DNA of 64,000 nucleotides from Triplophysa rosa. Lineage: Eukaryota > Chordata > Actinopteri > Cypriniformes > Nemacheilidae. The position numbers were made by a program, and so were the translations under genes. Every line of letters begins with the position of its first letter. Positions within the stretch are counted from its first letter, which is position 1. A model generated the notes under the pieces. The model made no database searches and was not told the origin of the DNA. It worked only from the letters and a program-made list of their open reading frames with translations. The DNA is taken from the NCBI RefSeq assembly GCF_024868665.1, contig NC_079913.1, positions 11,653,246 to 11,717,245 of the forward strand, given 5' to 3'. Shown piece by piece: positions 45,701 to 49,995 of the stretch.

Positions 45701-46146
45701 TGGCTTTTTTTTAATAACGGCTTCTCTGGTTTGCAGGTACGGAGAAGCTTTGTTCATGAACTCCAAATTAATCAGCGGCGTGACGGAGTTTCTCAACACA
45801 GAGGAAGAGTTAAACGAGGTGAGTCTGAGCACCTGAGTTTCAGATTCACTTCCATATCCAACACTGATGAAAATATACATTTTTAAATATCCAAACGGCA
45901 TGTCATTTTCTTACAAAATGATGTTCAATAGCAACGACACCAGACTTTTAAGCAAGTTGATATTACAGATATTGTGTCACCATTGCTGTTTTTTCTTCTC
46001 AGCTGAAAGAGGTCACCCTCACGAGCGGAGGAGCGGCGGCACCCGCATTTGCTCGCGCGGTCGAGATCGTTCAGGCTAACGTAAAATGGCACAGCCAGTT
46101 CGAGCAACAGTTCTACCGTTGGCTGCGGAAGGCGCCCGGCGGTTAA
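567..46146 (+). CDS. trhde: TRH-degrading ectoenzyme (M1 aminopeptidase), 3' nine exons, 5'-partial
   Basis: Joined exons 567-700, 820-875, 40155-40302, 41022-41119, 41251-41358, 44529-44696, 45513-45653, 45737-45818, 46003-46146 total 1,079 bp. They give two leading bases of a split codon plus 359 codons including TAA. All internal junctions are AG/GT and reading phase is preserved. The protein resembles the C-terminal (ERAP1_C-like) helical domain of vertebrate TRHDE: WLLGNINQTGYFRVNYD in the first exon, then LACSFGNKHCH, NVRDIVYCTGVSL, AIDVIIHVGRNP, YGEALFMNSKLISGV and a WLRKAPGG-stop end. Family knowledge: TRHDE is a type II membrane zinc ectopeptidase that removes pyroglutamate from TRH. 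Its GAMEN and HExxH motifs are N-terminal and lie before this window. Reading frame is intact in every exon, so the gene is probably functional. LVRN, ENPEP or ANPEP paralogues are less likely given the near-identity to TRHDE C-terminal motifs. Which teleost trhde copy this is cannot be decided here. Confidence 0.93.
820..875 (+). CDS. trhde: trhde exon
   Basis: A 56-bp exon between ctctgcag and gtgggt. It encodes IISVGNRAGLIDDVFNLA plus AG of an Arg codon completed 39.3 kb downstream. The motif NRAGLIDD-FNLAR is conserved in M1 peptidases. Confidence 0.92.
2661..3046. mobile_element. hAT-like MITE, 386 bp
   Basis: The ends are inverted: AAGAGATGGGAAGT on the left and TTCCCATCACTG on the right. 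They are flanked by 8-bp near-perfect duplications GCCACAGT (2653-2660) and GCCACAAT (3047-3054). The interior is AT-rich and non-coding. The 8-bp duplication is typical of hAT elements. The left terminus is degenerate, so confidence is moderate. Confidence 0.55.
3877..4005 (+). repeat. fragment of cyprinid-abundant dispersed repeat
   Basis: It starts TTAAAGGGATAGTTCACCC and continues with 'GTTCCAAATCTGTATAAATT' and 'GATGAACACAAAGGAAGATA'. From memory this consensus is extremely frequent in zebrafish and carp genomes. Only one half is present; the homology stops near 4005. This supports a cyprinid source but the exact family name is not claimed. Confidence 0.6.
4767..5025. repeat. palindromic repeat with CCTAAC-rich loop
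   Basis: Arms 4817-4862 and 4971-5015 are inverted copies (CCGGTGTTGTGCCGAAAACA against TGTTTTCGGCACGACACCGG). An outer short inverted pair GTAGACACG/CGTGTCTAC lies at about 4767 and 5016. The loop is C-rich with repeated CCTAAC/CCTAATCC words that resemble degenerate telomeric repeat. It is probably a foldback or MITE-type element. No clear target duplication was found. Confidence 0.55.
5261..5464 (+). pseudogene. hAT transposase C-terminal dimerisation domain fragment
   Basis: The reading frame gives WWKANVTRFPSRYLFIPGTS, then VPSERVFSASGLIVNKLQ and a TAG stop at 5462-5464. The WW---RFP...IP-TSVPSERVFS--GLIVN pattern is the hallmark of the hAT C-terminal (dimerisation) domain used by hAT transposases and ZBED proteins. 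Only about 65 residues are open and a stop lies upstream at 5258-5260. The N-terminal BED finger and RNase H-like core are not recognisable, so it is a relic or a last exon of a broken element. The flanking palindrome (4767-5025) may belong to the same degenerate element. Confidence 0.75.
5930..6620. repeat. degenerate tandem repeat, ~140-170 bp unit
   Basis: The core 'AAGCCACGCCCATAGCAAC' recurs at about 6033, 6202, 6341 and 6480 (spacing 169, 139, 140 bp). Each copy is accompanied by 'CCTAGCAACC', 'CCTATATCTCTGCAT' and 'AACATCGTAGAGA' blocks. It reads as a satellite-like internal array of an old element. The open frames across it are incidental. Confidence 0.75.
7655..7909 (+). mobile_element. 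tRNA-Leu-derived SINE
   Basis: It begins with a tRNA-Leu 3' half: CGCAGTCTCCACTGGAGG, then B-box GGTTCGATTCC (7681-7691) and CCCACTTCTGACA. The tRNA-unrelated body follows ('GTGCGTGTGTTCACTACTCT', 'GGATGGGTTAAATGCAGAGG'). The tail is CAATAAAGTTGAATC followed by TAATCTGAATCT repeats. The A-box half is not convincing, so the copy may be 5'-truncated. Transcription would be by RNA polymerase III in an intact copy. Confidence 0.75.
8102..9659 (+). mobile_element. Tc1/mariner-like element with ~213-bp TIRs (inactive)
   Basis: Near-perfect terminal inverted repeats (8102-8315 and 9448-9659) start CAGTGGCTTGAAAAAGTGTT. TA dinucleotides flank both ends (8100-8101, 9660-9661), the standard Tc1/mariner target duplication. 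The interior carries a damaged transposase on the + strand. The element lies inside the hAT at 6847-22694. Confidence 0.92.
8461..9400 (+). pseudogene. Tc1-like transposase, degenerate
   Basis: Recognisable Tc1 blocks occur in different frames: a YRRTNITATLHQSGLYG region, FWSDESQIH, VKCGGNSIMMWGCFSASGT (about 9014-9075), and LQHDNDPKHTTKTMQEWL followed by the VLEWP and NPTEHS region (about 9150-9270). Several frameshifts and stops separate them, so no functional transposase is encoded. The catalytic acidic motifs (WSDE, HDND-PKH) are still visible. Confidence 0.85.
10342..10896 (-). repeat. BEL 3' LTR
   Basis: 555 bp, closely matching 20996-21526. It is bounded by TGTACTGGCC and GGAACA on the + strand (TG...CA ends). 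It contains about 24 bp around 10560-10585 that are absent from the other LTR. Confidence 0.88.
10945..12420 (-). pseudogene. BEL/Pao integrase region, fragmented
   Basis: Minus-strand pieces in several frames. 12405-12058 encodes the linker region (EAEKVIIRNVQREVYAGEF, LLRIGGRINQSGL, HPIILPGNHHVSTLLVRHHH). 11773-11483 encodes the integrase core with IHIEVVEEMTSSSFINAF, QLRSDCGTNFVGA (second catalytic Asp) and SSHMGGVWERM (catalytic Glu). 11467-11216 continues with EVTAIINARPLVPVSSDP. A C-terminal DUF5641-like block extends to about 10950 (VREGD-V-LKD, W--G-I). Stops and frame changes separate the pieces, so it is inactive. Integrase would insert the cDNA in an intact element. Confidence 0.85.
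12440..13564 (-). pseudogene. BEL/Pao reverse transcriptase C-terminal half and RNase H
   Basis: An open frame of 345 residues spans 13564-12527. It shows the Pao RT/A17-type connection (RRGVLSMVNSLFDPLGFLAP, VTVQGRLLLREL) and then RNase H with LCVLSDAS, PRLELCAAVMAVEMA and INFYTDSKVILGYIHN, i.e. Asp, Glu and Asp of the RNase H site, followed by VPTDQNPADHGSR. The frame shifts after WLSGPSFL. It is preceded by the RT palm fragment at 13571-13870, from which it is separated by a frameshift near 13530. Confidence 0.88.
13525..13870 (-). pseudogene. BEL/Pao reverse transcriptase palm fragment (YVDD)
   Basis: Minus-strand sequence encodes LLGILLRFRGEAVAITADIQ, QMFYNFLVRQDCRDVLRFVW and PSPAVATYGLRRAV, then an in-frame TGA (13578-13580), then HFIECDFYVDDAL. 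YVDD is the catalytic RT motif of the Pao/BEL clade. A frameshift just after SCP (near 13530) shifts coding into the next open frame. The N-terminal fingers of the RT and the protease are missing. Confidence 0.85.
13871..14876 (-). pseudogene. BEL/Pao gag (DUF1759-like), truncated and frameshifted
   Basis: The main open stretch 14592-13795 carries LTRFDDKPENYLSWKMSFNN, EIDLLIKWLGTESAEHARRV and LIWERLEEMYGSPEAIEGAL, the DUF1759-type gag pattern of Pao elements. Upstream is an Ala/Glu-rich coiled-coil-like segment (to 14725 and 14876). Its frame is broken at a (CT)n tract at 14738-14755. At about 13870 gag sequence (YLDTARGISPIVVYPP) runs straight into RT sequence in another frame, so the rest of gag, protease and the RT N-terminus are deleted. 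The Gmr1 element enters at 14876. Confidence 0.82.
14877..16523 (-). repeat. Gmr1-like 3' LTR, interrupted by hAT MITE
   Basis: On the + strand it starts TGTTGTGCTGTGTGG and ends TTACATTACA. The matching LTR is 19068-19729. It is interrupted at 15395-16376 by a hAT MITE with target duplication ACCCAAAA. Excluding that, the length is about 657 bp. A purine tract GGAAGAAA (minus) adjoins the interior edge. Confidence 0.88.
15395..16376. mobile_element. hAT MITE, 982 bp, in Gmr1 LTR
   Basis: The ends are TAGGGCTGGGCGATATGG and (right) CGGCACAGCCCTA. Exact 8-bp duplications ACCCAAAA lie at 15387-15394 and 16377-16384. The uninterrupted sister LTR (19068-19729) shows the empty site. The interior is non-coding; the open frames across 15964-16312 on both strands show no family similarity. 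Confidence 0.92.
16503..17330 (-). pseudogene. fused integrase zinc finger + RNase H (INT core and RT deleted)
   Basis: The open frame 17204-16578 (208 residues) begins with an integrase HHCC zinc-binding domain: RELILHLGHTIPWSGHLGQR and FFWPKMYQEVQEYCKTC (His65/His72, Cys99/Cys102). At residues 103-105 it passes directly into RNase H sequence: FGLGAVLVQGKPGEESP, FLSRKLFERERRYSTIEKEA (Glu) and LQTDHRALKWIQ (Asp). After PGKK an A-tract frameshift precedes the polyprotein end (LIADYLSRL, then stop near 16510), just before the LTR. This is integrase before RNase H, with the catalytic integrase core and the reverse transcriptase removed. Confidence 0.85.
17565..17846 (-). pseudogene. Gmr1-like aspartic protease fragment
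   Basis: The frame contains ISITVHCQPAQALVDTGSTQ and TLVKSHL. DTGS is the retropepsin-type active site, in the context ALVDTGS-TLV seen in Ty3/gypsy proteases. It lies downstream of the CCHC knuckle, in the expected order. The frame ends shortly after LGCVHG at 17565, so the C-terminal flap region is lost or frameshifted. Confidence 0.8.
17820..18760 (-). pseudogene. Gmr1-like gag with SCAN-like capsid domain and CCHC knuckle
   Basis: The N-terminal open part (18750-18445) ends in an in-frame TGA. In the same frame FLEGEDVESFFIRFERIA and TWGWPAEEWAAPVVTLLTGKA follow. Then comes a SCAN-type block: FRSLTLPFGES, RRWMRPETKTKEQIGE, TIILEEYLRVLHPDVRIWV and TGEEAAKLAERYV (about 18210-17970). A zinc knuckle CFFCQQPGHMASLC (C-x2-C-x4-H-x4-C, about 17862-17821) ends it. 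Frameshifts occur near 18185 and 18148. The SCAN domain of vertebrate zinc-finger proteins is reported to derive from Gmr1-like gag, which fits this assignment. Confidence 0.82.
19049..19065 (-). promoter_or_regulatory. primer binding site complementary to tRNA-Leu 3' end
   Basis: On the minus strand, two bases after the 5' LTR, the sequence is TGGTGTCAGAAGTGGGA. It is complementary to a tRNA-Leu acceptor/T-arm end (TCCCACTTCTGACACCA). This fixes the 5' LTR identity and the element's orientation. Confidence 0.85.
19068..19729 (-). repeat. Gmr1-like 5' LTR
   Basis: 662 bp. In the first 150 bp it differs from the partner LTR at only about three positions by eye. It ends TTACATTACA next to the CAGAG target duplication. 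It should contain the element's promoter, but no TATA box was assigned. Confidence 0.88.
19736..20798. mobile_element. hAT MITE, 1,063 bp, carrying a 44-bp minisatellite
   Basis: Termini are TAGGGCTGCAACAACTAATCG and its inverted match ending TTAGTTGCAGCCCTA. Exact 8-bp duplications CACAGAGC lie at 19728-19735 and 20799-20806. It landed exactly at the Gmr1 LTR/BEL junction, overlapping the last two LTR bases. It contains a minisatellite and, from about 20362, a 'CAGAGGTGGGTAACGAAG' motif typical of the left end of another hAT family. Confidence 0.92.
19885..20240 (+). repeat. 44-bp minisatellite, ~8 copies
   Basis: The unit contains CGTGCAGCGCGAGGTGCGCA followed by GTTTTAAAGTCACACTTGTC. Copies start at 19885, 19929, 19973, 20017, 20061 and 20105 with exact 44-bp spacing, then diverge. 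It lies inside the hAT MITE at 19736-20798. Confidence 0.93.
20996..21526 (-). repeat. BEL 5' LTR
   Basis: 531 bp, the partner of 10342-10896. The adjacent interior minus strand (GTGAAAAAGGAGC...) does not show a primer-binding site that I can assign. Confidence 0.88.
21527..22246. other. non-coding residue of outer hAT elements
   Basis: AT-rich sequence with an 'AACCGAACCGTGAG' block near 21810 that resembles the right end of another hAT family. A related 'CACGGTTC...CGGTTCGGCACGC' block lies left of the BEL element (10175-10207). No gene seen. Confidence 0.4.
22247..22354 (+). repeat. 36-bp tandem repeat, 3 copies
   Basis: The unit starts GACCAGCAGATTGTATTTTG and repeats at 22247, 22283 and 22319 with an exact 36-bp period. 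On the minus strand it creates a repeated 12-residue frame, but there is no sign that it is coding. Confidence 0.95.
22695..22800. repeat. short palindromic MITE-like repeat
   Basis: The left end GCTGTCTCATTTCAAAG and right end CTTCGAAATGAGACACAGC are inverted copies about 105 bp apart. The outer 15.8-kb hAT probably inserted into its left terminus, since the 8-bp duplication is this terminus. Confidence 0.6.
23940..25000. mobile_element. non-autonomous hAT, 1,061 bp
   Basis: Ends are TAGTGTTGTCAAAAGTACCG and ...GGTACCGTGACAACACTA. Exact 8-bp target duplications GACCGCAC lie at 23932-23939 and 25001-25008. Subterminal GGTACC-rich repeats are seen at both ends. No transposase frame was found; the short open frames inside are incidental. 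Confidence 0.93.
25912..26046 (-). repeat. relic Tc1-family terminal repeat
   Basis: This is the reverse complement of the repeat end seen at 53321-53480: the block GATGATATTCTAATTATATG followed by ACCAGTACCTG matches CAGGTGCTGGTCATATAATT. No partner end is nearby, so it is a fragment inside the hAT at 25770-28943. Confidence 0.75.
26234..27803 (-). mobile_element. complete Tc1/mariner transposon (DD37E type), 1,570 bp
   Basis: Terminal inverted repeats begin CACTGCGTTCCAAATTATTA and TA dinucleotides flank both ends (26232-26233, 27804-27805). It contains an uninterrupted transposase on the minus strand. All parts expected of an autonomous element are present. It is inserted in the hAT at 25770-28943. 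A second 'GAACGCAGTGTAG' follows directly at 27811, probably a local duplication. Confidence 0.93.
26564..27577 (-). CDS. Tc1/mariner transposase, 337 aa, intact, DD37E
   Basis: A single frame from ATG to stop. The N-terminus (residues 6-45) is a helix-turn-helix with KRQIVQCLGQGMKTLDISRK and RDHRTVKRFV, then a second HTH-like part (SSRQIHRIKR, about 62-110) that would bind the TIR. The catalytic domain has LLTDECRATLDG (Asp144), a GGGGVMFWAG block (176-185), FMHDNAPSHAAKN (Asp236) and SSPDLNPIENLWS (Glu274). Thirty-seven residues separate Asp236 and Glu274. Classical Tc1 is DD34E; the 37-residue spacing fits the DD37E group. The length fits family range and no stop or frameshift is visible, so the protein could be active. 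It would cut and paste its element at TA sites in the nucleus. Confidence 0.93.
   Translation of the reverse strand: MGKKKDLSAAEKRQIVQCLGQGMKTLDISRKLKRDHRTVKRFVADSEHRRVRADKGRMRKVSSRQIHRIKRAAAKMPLQSSKQVFEAAGASGVPKTSRCRILQMLAVVHKPTIRPPLTNAHKQKRLQWAHTYMKTNFQTVLLTDECRATLDGPDGWSSGWLVDGHHVPTRLRRQQGGGGVMFWAGIMGRQLVGPFRVPEGVKMNSARYVEFLTEHFLPWYKKKNHAFRSKIIFMHDNAPSHAAKNTSVSLAAMGIKGEKLMVWPPSSPDLNPIENLWSILKRKIYDGGRQLASKQQLWEAILTSCKEIQSETIQKLTSSMDARIVKVISKKGSYVNM
28952..30879. other. intron sequence, no gene seen
   Basis: AT-rich trhde intron. No transposon end pair or coding family was recognised. Open frames such as those around 29213-29514 carry no motif. Confidence 0.5.
31117..31314. mobile_element. 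198-bp palindromic hAT MITE
   Basis: Ends are CAGTGGTCACCAACCCTGCT and ...GGGTTGGTGAACACTG, forming ~45-bp inverted arms (CTCCTGGAGATCGACCGTCC and its complement). Exact 8-bp duplications GCGTAGAT lie at 31109-31116 and 31315-31322. Confidence 0.93.
31747..32357. mobile_element. foldback/MITE with GGGTTTCCATC ends
   Basis: The left end CCGGGTTTCCATCCAAAG and right end GTGATGGAAACCCG are inverted. The interior repeats 'GTTTCCA' and 'ATGCG/CGCAT' words near both ends. The target duplication is not clear, so the superfamily is not assigned. Confidence 0.6.
32440..33737. mobile_element. hAT-family copy, left arm of a palindrome
   Basis: It starts TAGGGCTGTGCGATTTGGGG and ends CGATTAATCGTTCAGCTA (the last bases of the usual CAGCCCTA are lost). 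It is the inverted counterpart of 33832-35212. It contains a GC-rich minisatellite (about 33000-33430). No matching target duplication was found (ATAGCACG against GTGGCCTC). Confidence 0.8.
33000..33430 (+). repeat. GC-rich minisatellite (left arm)
   Basis: Variable units of about 50-80 bp with GAGTATGAAACAGGCTATGT, AAGTTTAAACGGCTCGTCCG and CGAGACGCGCAACGCGGGG. Unit starts (GAGTAT) lie near 33085, 33157, 33236, 33284 and 33343. The inverted counterpart is at 34180-34570. Confidence 0.88.
33832..35212. mobile_element. hAT-family copy, right arm of a palindrome
   Basis: Ends are TAGGGCTGAACGATTAATCG and CCAAATCGCACAGCCCTA. Exact 8-bp duplications ATGCATAC lie at 33824-33831 and 35213-35220. 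It is an independent insertion of the same family as 32440-33737, in opposite orientation, 94 bp away. Confidence 0.92.
34180..34570 (-). repeat. GC-rich minisatellite (right arm)
   Basis: The same unit as 33000-33430 in reverse complement (CGGACGAGCCGTTTAAACTT, GCCTGTTTCATACTCGCG). It belongs to the hAT copy at 33832-35212. Confidence 0.88.
36786..37279. mobile_element. hAT MITE, 494 bp
   Basis: Ends are TAGGGCTGTCACGATTATG and AATAATCGTGACAGCCCTA. Exact 8-bp duplications ATCGTTAC lie at 36778-36785 and 37280-37287. The interior has GACGATTAATTGTCT repeats. It inserted at the end of an older hAT remnant (GAATCGTTACATCCC). Confidence 0.94.
37288..39035. other. intron sequence, no gene seen
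   Basis: About 1.7 kb of trhde intron between the two sibling MITEs. No transposon ends or coding similarity were recognised. Confidence 0.5.
39044..39690. mobile_element. hAT MITE, 647 bp, sibling of 36786-37279
   Basis: The termini match the element at 36786. Exact 8-bp duplications CTTGTTAC lie at 39036-39043 and 39691-39698. Relative to its sibling it keeps about 150 extra internal bases (around 39315-39490), so the shorter copy is a deletion derivative. Confidence 0.94.
39699..40068. repeat. right part of an AT-rich hAT-like repeat
   Basis: A TATA-rich body ends with GGATGCGATTAATCATTTAA then CAGCCCTA. It resembles the right half of a common fish repeat whose left end would start TAGGGCTGTCAAACG. 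The left end is not visible. Confidence 0.6.
40155..40302 (+). CDS. trhde: trhde exon
   Basis: The acceptor is tctgtag and the donor gtgagt. The first base completes the Arg codon from 875. It encodes AGYLPQNIPLQIISYLSQ, then EFLPWHAASRALYQLDKLLD, the conserved YL-E--FLPW-AA segment of the family. Confidence 0.92.
41022..41119 (+). CDS. trhde: trhde exon
   Basis: The acceptor is tctcatcag and the donor gtgagt (41120). It encodes DYVLKQVSPKYHKMGWP and the GSFAQAAYQS segment. It ends with two bases (CA) of a Gln codon. Phase matches the next exon. Confidence 0.92.
41251..41358 (+). CDS. trhde: trhde exon
   Basis: The acceptor is gtcctcag and the donor gtgagg. It encodes ELQREVIMLACSFGNKHCH and SLISDWISSNKN plus a split Arg. 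LACSFGNKHCH is a strong TRHDE signature. Confidence 0.93.
41855..43383. mobile_element. CACTG-ended DNA transposon, non-autonomous, 1.53 kb
   Basis: The left end CACTGAAAAAAATTTGGAG and right end TTTTTTTTTTACAGTG are inverted, with TA on both outer sides (41853-41854, 43384-43385). Subterminal 'AAGTAAATTTACT'-type words recur in both orientations. The interior is non-coding. CACTG termini suggest an EnSpm/CMC-like group, but this is not certain. It lies in the trhde intron 41359-44528. Confidence 0.6.
44529..44696 (+). CDS. trhde: trhde exon
   Basis: The acceptor is tcgtgtag and the donor gtgtgc. It encodes IPPNVRDIVYCTGVSLMDED, VWEFIWMKF and SEKKILLEALTCSDN. This is the most diagnostic TRHDE block in the window. 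Confidence 0.94.
45513..45653 (+). CDS. trhde: trhde exon
   Basis: The acceptor is gtccacag and the donor gtcact. It encodes LLNLSLASDLVPDQDAIDV, IIHVGRNPLGRHLAWRYF and REKWDILNS plus a split Arg. Confidence 0.93.
45737..45818 (+). CDS. trhde: trhde exon
   Basis: The acceptor is gtttgcag and the donor gtgagt. It encodes YGEALFMNSKLISGVTEFLN and TEEELNE, ending in phase 0. Confidence 0.93.
46003..46146 (+). CDS. trhde: trhde terminal coding exon and stop
   Basis: The acceptor is ttcttctcag. It encodes LKEVTLTSGGAAAPAFARAV, then EIVQANVKWHSQFEQQFYRW and LRKAPGG with stop TAA at 46144-46146. The AxxxxRAVExVxANVxW...WL pattern is the usual TRHDE C-terminus. Confidence 0.94.
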   Translation: MKEVTLTSGGAAAPAFARAVEIVQANVKWHSQFEQQFYRWLRKAPGG

Positions 46147-47490
46147 GGGGACAACACGGAACGGAACGACGTACTAGCTCCGTTAGAAGCACAAAGGACC
46201 ACGAGAATCTGCAAAATCAAGCATTATTTCTTTGCCGTTTTTTTAAAGCGACCGGGCCACGAACGAGACAGAAGGCACGACGGAGGAGTAAGCCAGAAGA
46301 GCGGGAACTTTGCGTCGAAGCGTCACGCACGTCTGCATACGTTGAGAGATGGATCATTTTTAGATCCATTTTACCTTGTTTTGCATGACTCTCGTTTCCT
46401 TTGTCAAATCAAGAGCTCGGATTATCTTTCAAGGTCAGACTGCAGCACAAAGGATTTTTTTCTCTGGTAGGCACATTTTGACGAAGCACAAAGATCGCCC
46501 GGTTTAAAGAAGGACAAAGCATGTGAAAGAATCACGTAGCCTTTTTCTCTCTAAGCCATAAAGCGGAGACCAAACGCTGCCCGACTTTGTCACGTTACGC
46601 TTTATTTTATTTTCAAAGGAGTTGTCCTTGAGTAGACGGTTTCCGGTTTTACATTAGATTTGTCTTCAGACTCAGCGTTGACGTTTTCACGTACAATTGA
46701 GACACGGGAGTGTCAACGTTGGGTATTCCTTTAAACATACAAATAAAAAAGGACAGATCATTATTGGTGAAAATGTGTAGTGAGCCTTAACGCTAGTTTC
46801 ACACATACTCCGCGTGCATCGTATGTATTGTATTACGTACCGCTGCACTTTCACAGGCCGGAGTGCCACAAATTGTAACATGAGCGTGTCACTTTTTATG
46901 AAAAGACCCCTCCCACACGTGTTGTGTAATTTCACATAATACGCTGTAGATCTAATTTTGAGAAGTTATTGATTTGTAGTTATTTTTTGCTGCTCCCGGT
47001 AAGTTTTGCCTTTTTCTTTATTCTGGTATTGAAGTAATCAGATCACAGTTAATAGTAGTAGTATTTAATTGTATACATTTTCGTGTCAATGCGTGTTCAT
47101 TTTGACCACAAACTATCTGACGTGGTTTTATTTTTACTGTGCCGCATGCAGTAGATTAGACTTGGAAAGTCGTGGCGCACAGATCCTTTTAGCATACGTA
47201 CTGCTGCAAGTGGAGTATGTGTGAAACGAGCGCAGGTCTAGATAAATAGTCATTAGGGGGGAAAAAATGACTCTCGGTGGGCCTTGACTTGAAAATTGAA
47301 ATTCACTTGAATCAAAAGGACTCAAAAAACCCCCGCAAGCTTTACAACGCAAAACTGCAAAGCCTCCTCGCATAGTTTAGAGAAATATTCACGTTAAACC
47401 AACCAACCAACCAATACTTAATTTGATTCTGTCAAATGGTGTATTTCTTCTGTATATGATGCTTATTTTAATAAAAGTGCCAAACTGATC
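46147..47490 (+). other. trhde: trhde 3' UTR (probable)
   Basis: About 1.3 kb of sequence follows the trhde stop. It contains no transposon ends that I recognise and no coding signal. Candidate poly(A) signals AATAAA are at 46742-46747 and 47470-47475. The second, followed by GT-rich sequence, is my preferred end. The extent is inference; cDNA is needed to fix it. Confidence 0.55.
47470..47475 (+). promoter_or_regulatory. candidate trhde polyadenylation signal AATAAA
   Basis: A canonical hexamer 1.32 kb after the trhde stop and before the LINE at 47939. An alternative proximal hexamer lies at 46742-46747. Confidence 0.4.
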
Positions 47491-48318
47491 AGCCCTGCGG
47501 TTAAACAAAAACGTATGAATCAAGACTCTGTTTATTTTTTCACAGACATACCCACGTTAACAGTGCACAGGTTTTACTCTTGACTGCTAACAATGTATAG
47601 CCAGGACAATTTTGTCACACATTTGTGATTTAGAAACGAGCGGTGATTTCATTAGCTGCTAATAAAAGGTGCGTTCCTGTGGCAGACTTAGTGATTCGGG
47701 GCTCAAATCTACAAGTGAAGTGAACAACTTAACTAAATATACAGTTAATCGCTAATAAAACAAAATAAAAATATAAAGAATGTAGAAAATTGTAAGGTAA
47801 TCTATGGAAATAGTATTTTCTCAATGTGAAATTAAAAAATGATTAAGTCAAATGAAAATCTAGAACGTTCACAAACAAACTGCTACAAATAACATACTGC
47901 CAGACATCAAAATATTGTGAGTGGGATTCACGACAAATCAGAATCAGAATCAGAAGAGCTTTATTGCCAAGTGTGCTTGCACACACAAGGAATTTTCTTT
48001 GGTGTTGGAAGCTTCTAGTACAGACATTCAACACAATGACAATACAATATAATACGATTTACAGTCTAAAAGATTCTAAATTGTGCATATATAAAATAAA
48101 GACTATTTTACAGAAAATGGGGGATAATAACATATAAGAGACATTGTACAGGGTAGTATATAGTAGAATAAACATATTGTATGTACACTTGTGCAAATGG
48201 ATAATTTAGTAAGTAGAGGTAGTGTTATATGCATGTATACATAAGATGTAGATATAATAAGGCACTATAGTGCACACTATAGGAGTAGTGGAAGTGGAAT
48301 ATTGCTCTTAAGGAGCAG

Positions 48319-49995
48319 TTATCTGTTTAGGAGGGAGATTGCCTGGGGGAAGAAGCTGCTTCTGTGTCTGGAAGTCCTGGTGTTTGGTGCTCTAAAGCGC
48401 CGGCCAGAGGGCAGCAGATCAAAGAGTTTGTGTGCTGGGTGTGTGGAGTCAATGATGATTTTTCTTGCCCTGTTTTTCACTCTGGAATCGTACAGGTCCT
48501 GAAGTGTGGGCAGAGGAGCACCAATAATTTTCTCAGCACTACGAACTGTCCGTTGTAGTCTTCGTAGGTCTGATTTGGTGGCCGAGCCATACCAAACAGT
48601 AATTGAAGTGCACAGAACAGATTCGATGACCACTGAGTAGAACTGGGTCAGTAGCTCCTGTGGTAGGTTGAACTTCCTCAATTGACGGAGGAAGTATAAC
48701 CTCTGCTGGGCCTTCTTTACAATGGAGTCTATGTGGGACTCCCACTTCAGGTCCTGAGAGATGGTGGAGCCCAGGAACCTGAATGACTCCACAGTATCCA
48801 CAGTGCTGTCCAGGATGGTGAGGGGAGGAAGTGATGGAGGGTTCCTTCTGAAATCCACTATCATCTCCACTGTCTTGAATGCATTCAGCTCTAGGTTGTT
48901 TTGACTACACCAGGCAGCCAGCTGAGCAACCTCCTTTCTGTAGGCAGATTCATCACCGTCTTGAATAAGGCCAATGACTGTGGTGTCATCTGCAAACTTC
49001 AGGAGTTTGACAGAAGGGTCTGTAGAGGTGCATTCGTTTGTGTAGAGTGAATATAGCAGTGGAGAAAGAACACATCCTTGAGGAGCTCCGGTGCTGATGG
49101 TACATGTGCTGGATTTAAATTTTCCCAACCTCACTAGCTGCTGCCTGTTCGACAGGAAGTTAATAATCCACTGACAGGTAGAGGTTGGCACAGAGAGCTG
49201 GGTAAGCTTGGGCAGGAGGAGGTCTGGGATTATGGTGTTGAAGGCCGAGCTGAAGTCTACAAACAGGATCCTGACGTAAGTCCCTGGTCTGTCTAGGTGT
49301 TGTAGGATGTAATGCAGTCCCATGTTTACTGCATCGTCCACAGACCTGTTTGCTCGGTAAGCAAACTGGAGGGGATCAAGAAGTGGTCTGGTGATGTCCT
49401 TCAGGTGGGCCAGTACAAGTCTCTCAAATGACTTCATGACCACAGATGTTAAAGCAACAGGCCTGTAGTCATTAAGTCCAGATATTTTGGGTTTCTTCTG
49501 TACAGGGATGATGGTGGAGCGTTTGAAGCATGAAGGGACTTCACACTGCTCCAAAGATCTGTTAAAAATATTAGTGAAGATGGGCGACAGCTGCTCCGCA
49601 CAGACTTTCAGGCAGGAGGGTGAGACATTGTCTGGGCCTGGTGCTTTTCTGATCTTTTGTTTGCGGAAAAGCTGGCAAACATCCTCTTCGCAGATCTTAA
49701 GTGCAGGTTGAATGTCAAGAGGAGGTGTTAATGGTATAGCAGAGATAGGGTCAGGGCGGGTGTGAAGGGTGAGACTCTGCATTTCAAAACGACAATAGAA
49801 GTCGTTCAGGTCGTCAGCCAGTCGTTGATTACCCATAGACTGAGGGGATGATGGCTTGTAGTTGGTAATGTCTTTCAGGCCTTTCCACACTGATGCAGGG
49901 TCGTTGGCTGAAAACTGGTTCTTCAGCTTTTCAGAGTAGCTTCTCTTAGCTGCTCTTATCTCCTTTGTCAGTGTGTTTTTGGCCTGATTATACAA
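48319..49995 (-). CDS. LINE ORF2 fragment: reverse transcriptase and C-terminal domain (558 aa)
   Basis: A long intact frame with RT motifs: RKQKIRKAPGPDNVSPSCLK (about 111-130), STIIPVQKKPKISGLNDYRP (160-179), LFVDFSSAFNTI (catalytic Asp247), STGAPQGCVLSPLLYSLYTN (301-320) and LLKFADDTTVIG (FADD at 334-337). The thumb and an HRSSFFPQAISLLNR C-terminus follow. These match the jockey/L2-like LINE clade of fish. Coding homology continues upstream of the first Met (DAYRSGDKVLYNQAK), so the true start and the AP endonuclease are missing through 5' truncation. No stops inside, so the insertion is probably young. The protein would act in target-primed reverse transcription. Confidence 0.9.
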   Translation of the reverse strand: MYNQAKNTLTKEIRAAKRSYSEKLKNQFSANDPASVWKGLKDITNYKPSSPQSMGNQRLADDLNDFYCRFEMQSLTLHTRPDPISAIPLTPPLDIQPALKICEEDVCQLFRKQKIRKAPGPDNVSPSCLKVCAEQLSPIFTNIFNRSLEQCEVPSCFKRSTIIPVQKKPKISGLNDYRPVALTSVVMKSFERLVLAHLKDITRPLLDPLQFAYRANRSVDDAVNMGLHYILQHLDRPGTYVRILFVDFSSAFNTIIPDLLLPKLTQLSVPTSTCQWIINFLSNRQQLVRLGKFKSSTCTISTGAPQGCVLSPLLYSLYTNECTSTDPSVKLLKFADDTTVIGLIQDGDESAYRKEVAQLAAWCSQNNLELNAFKTVEMIVDFRRNPPSLPPLTILDSTVDTVESFRFLGSTISQDLKWESHIDSIVKKAQQRLYFLRQLRKFNLPQELLTQFYSVVIESVLCTSITVWYGSATKSDLRRLQRTVRSAEKIIGAPLPTLQDLYDSRVKNRARKIIIDSTHPAHKLFDLLPSGRRFRAPNTRTSRHRSSFFPQAISLLNR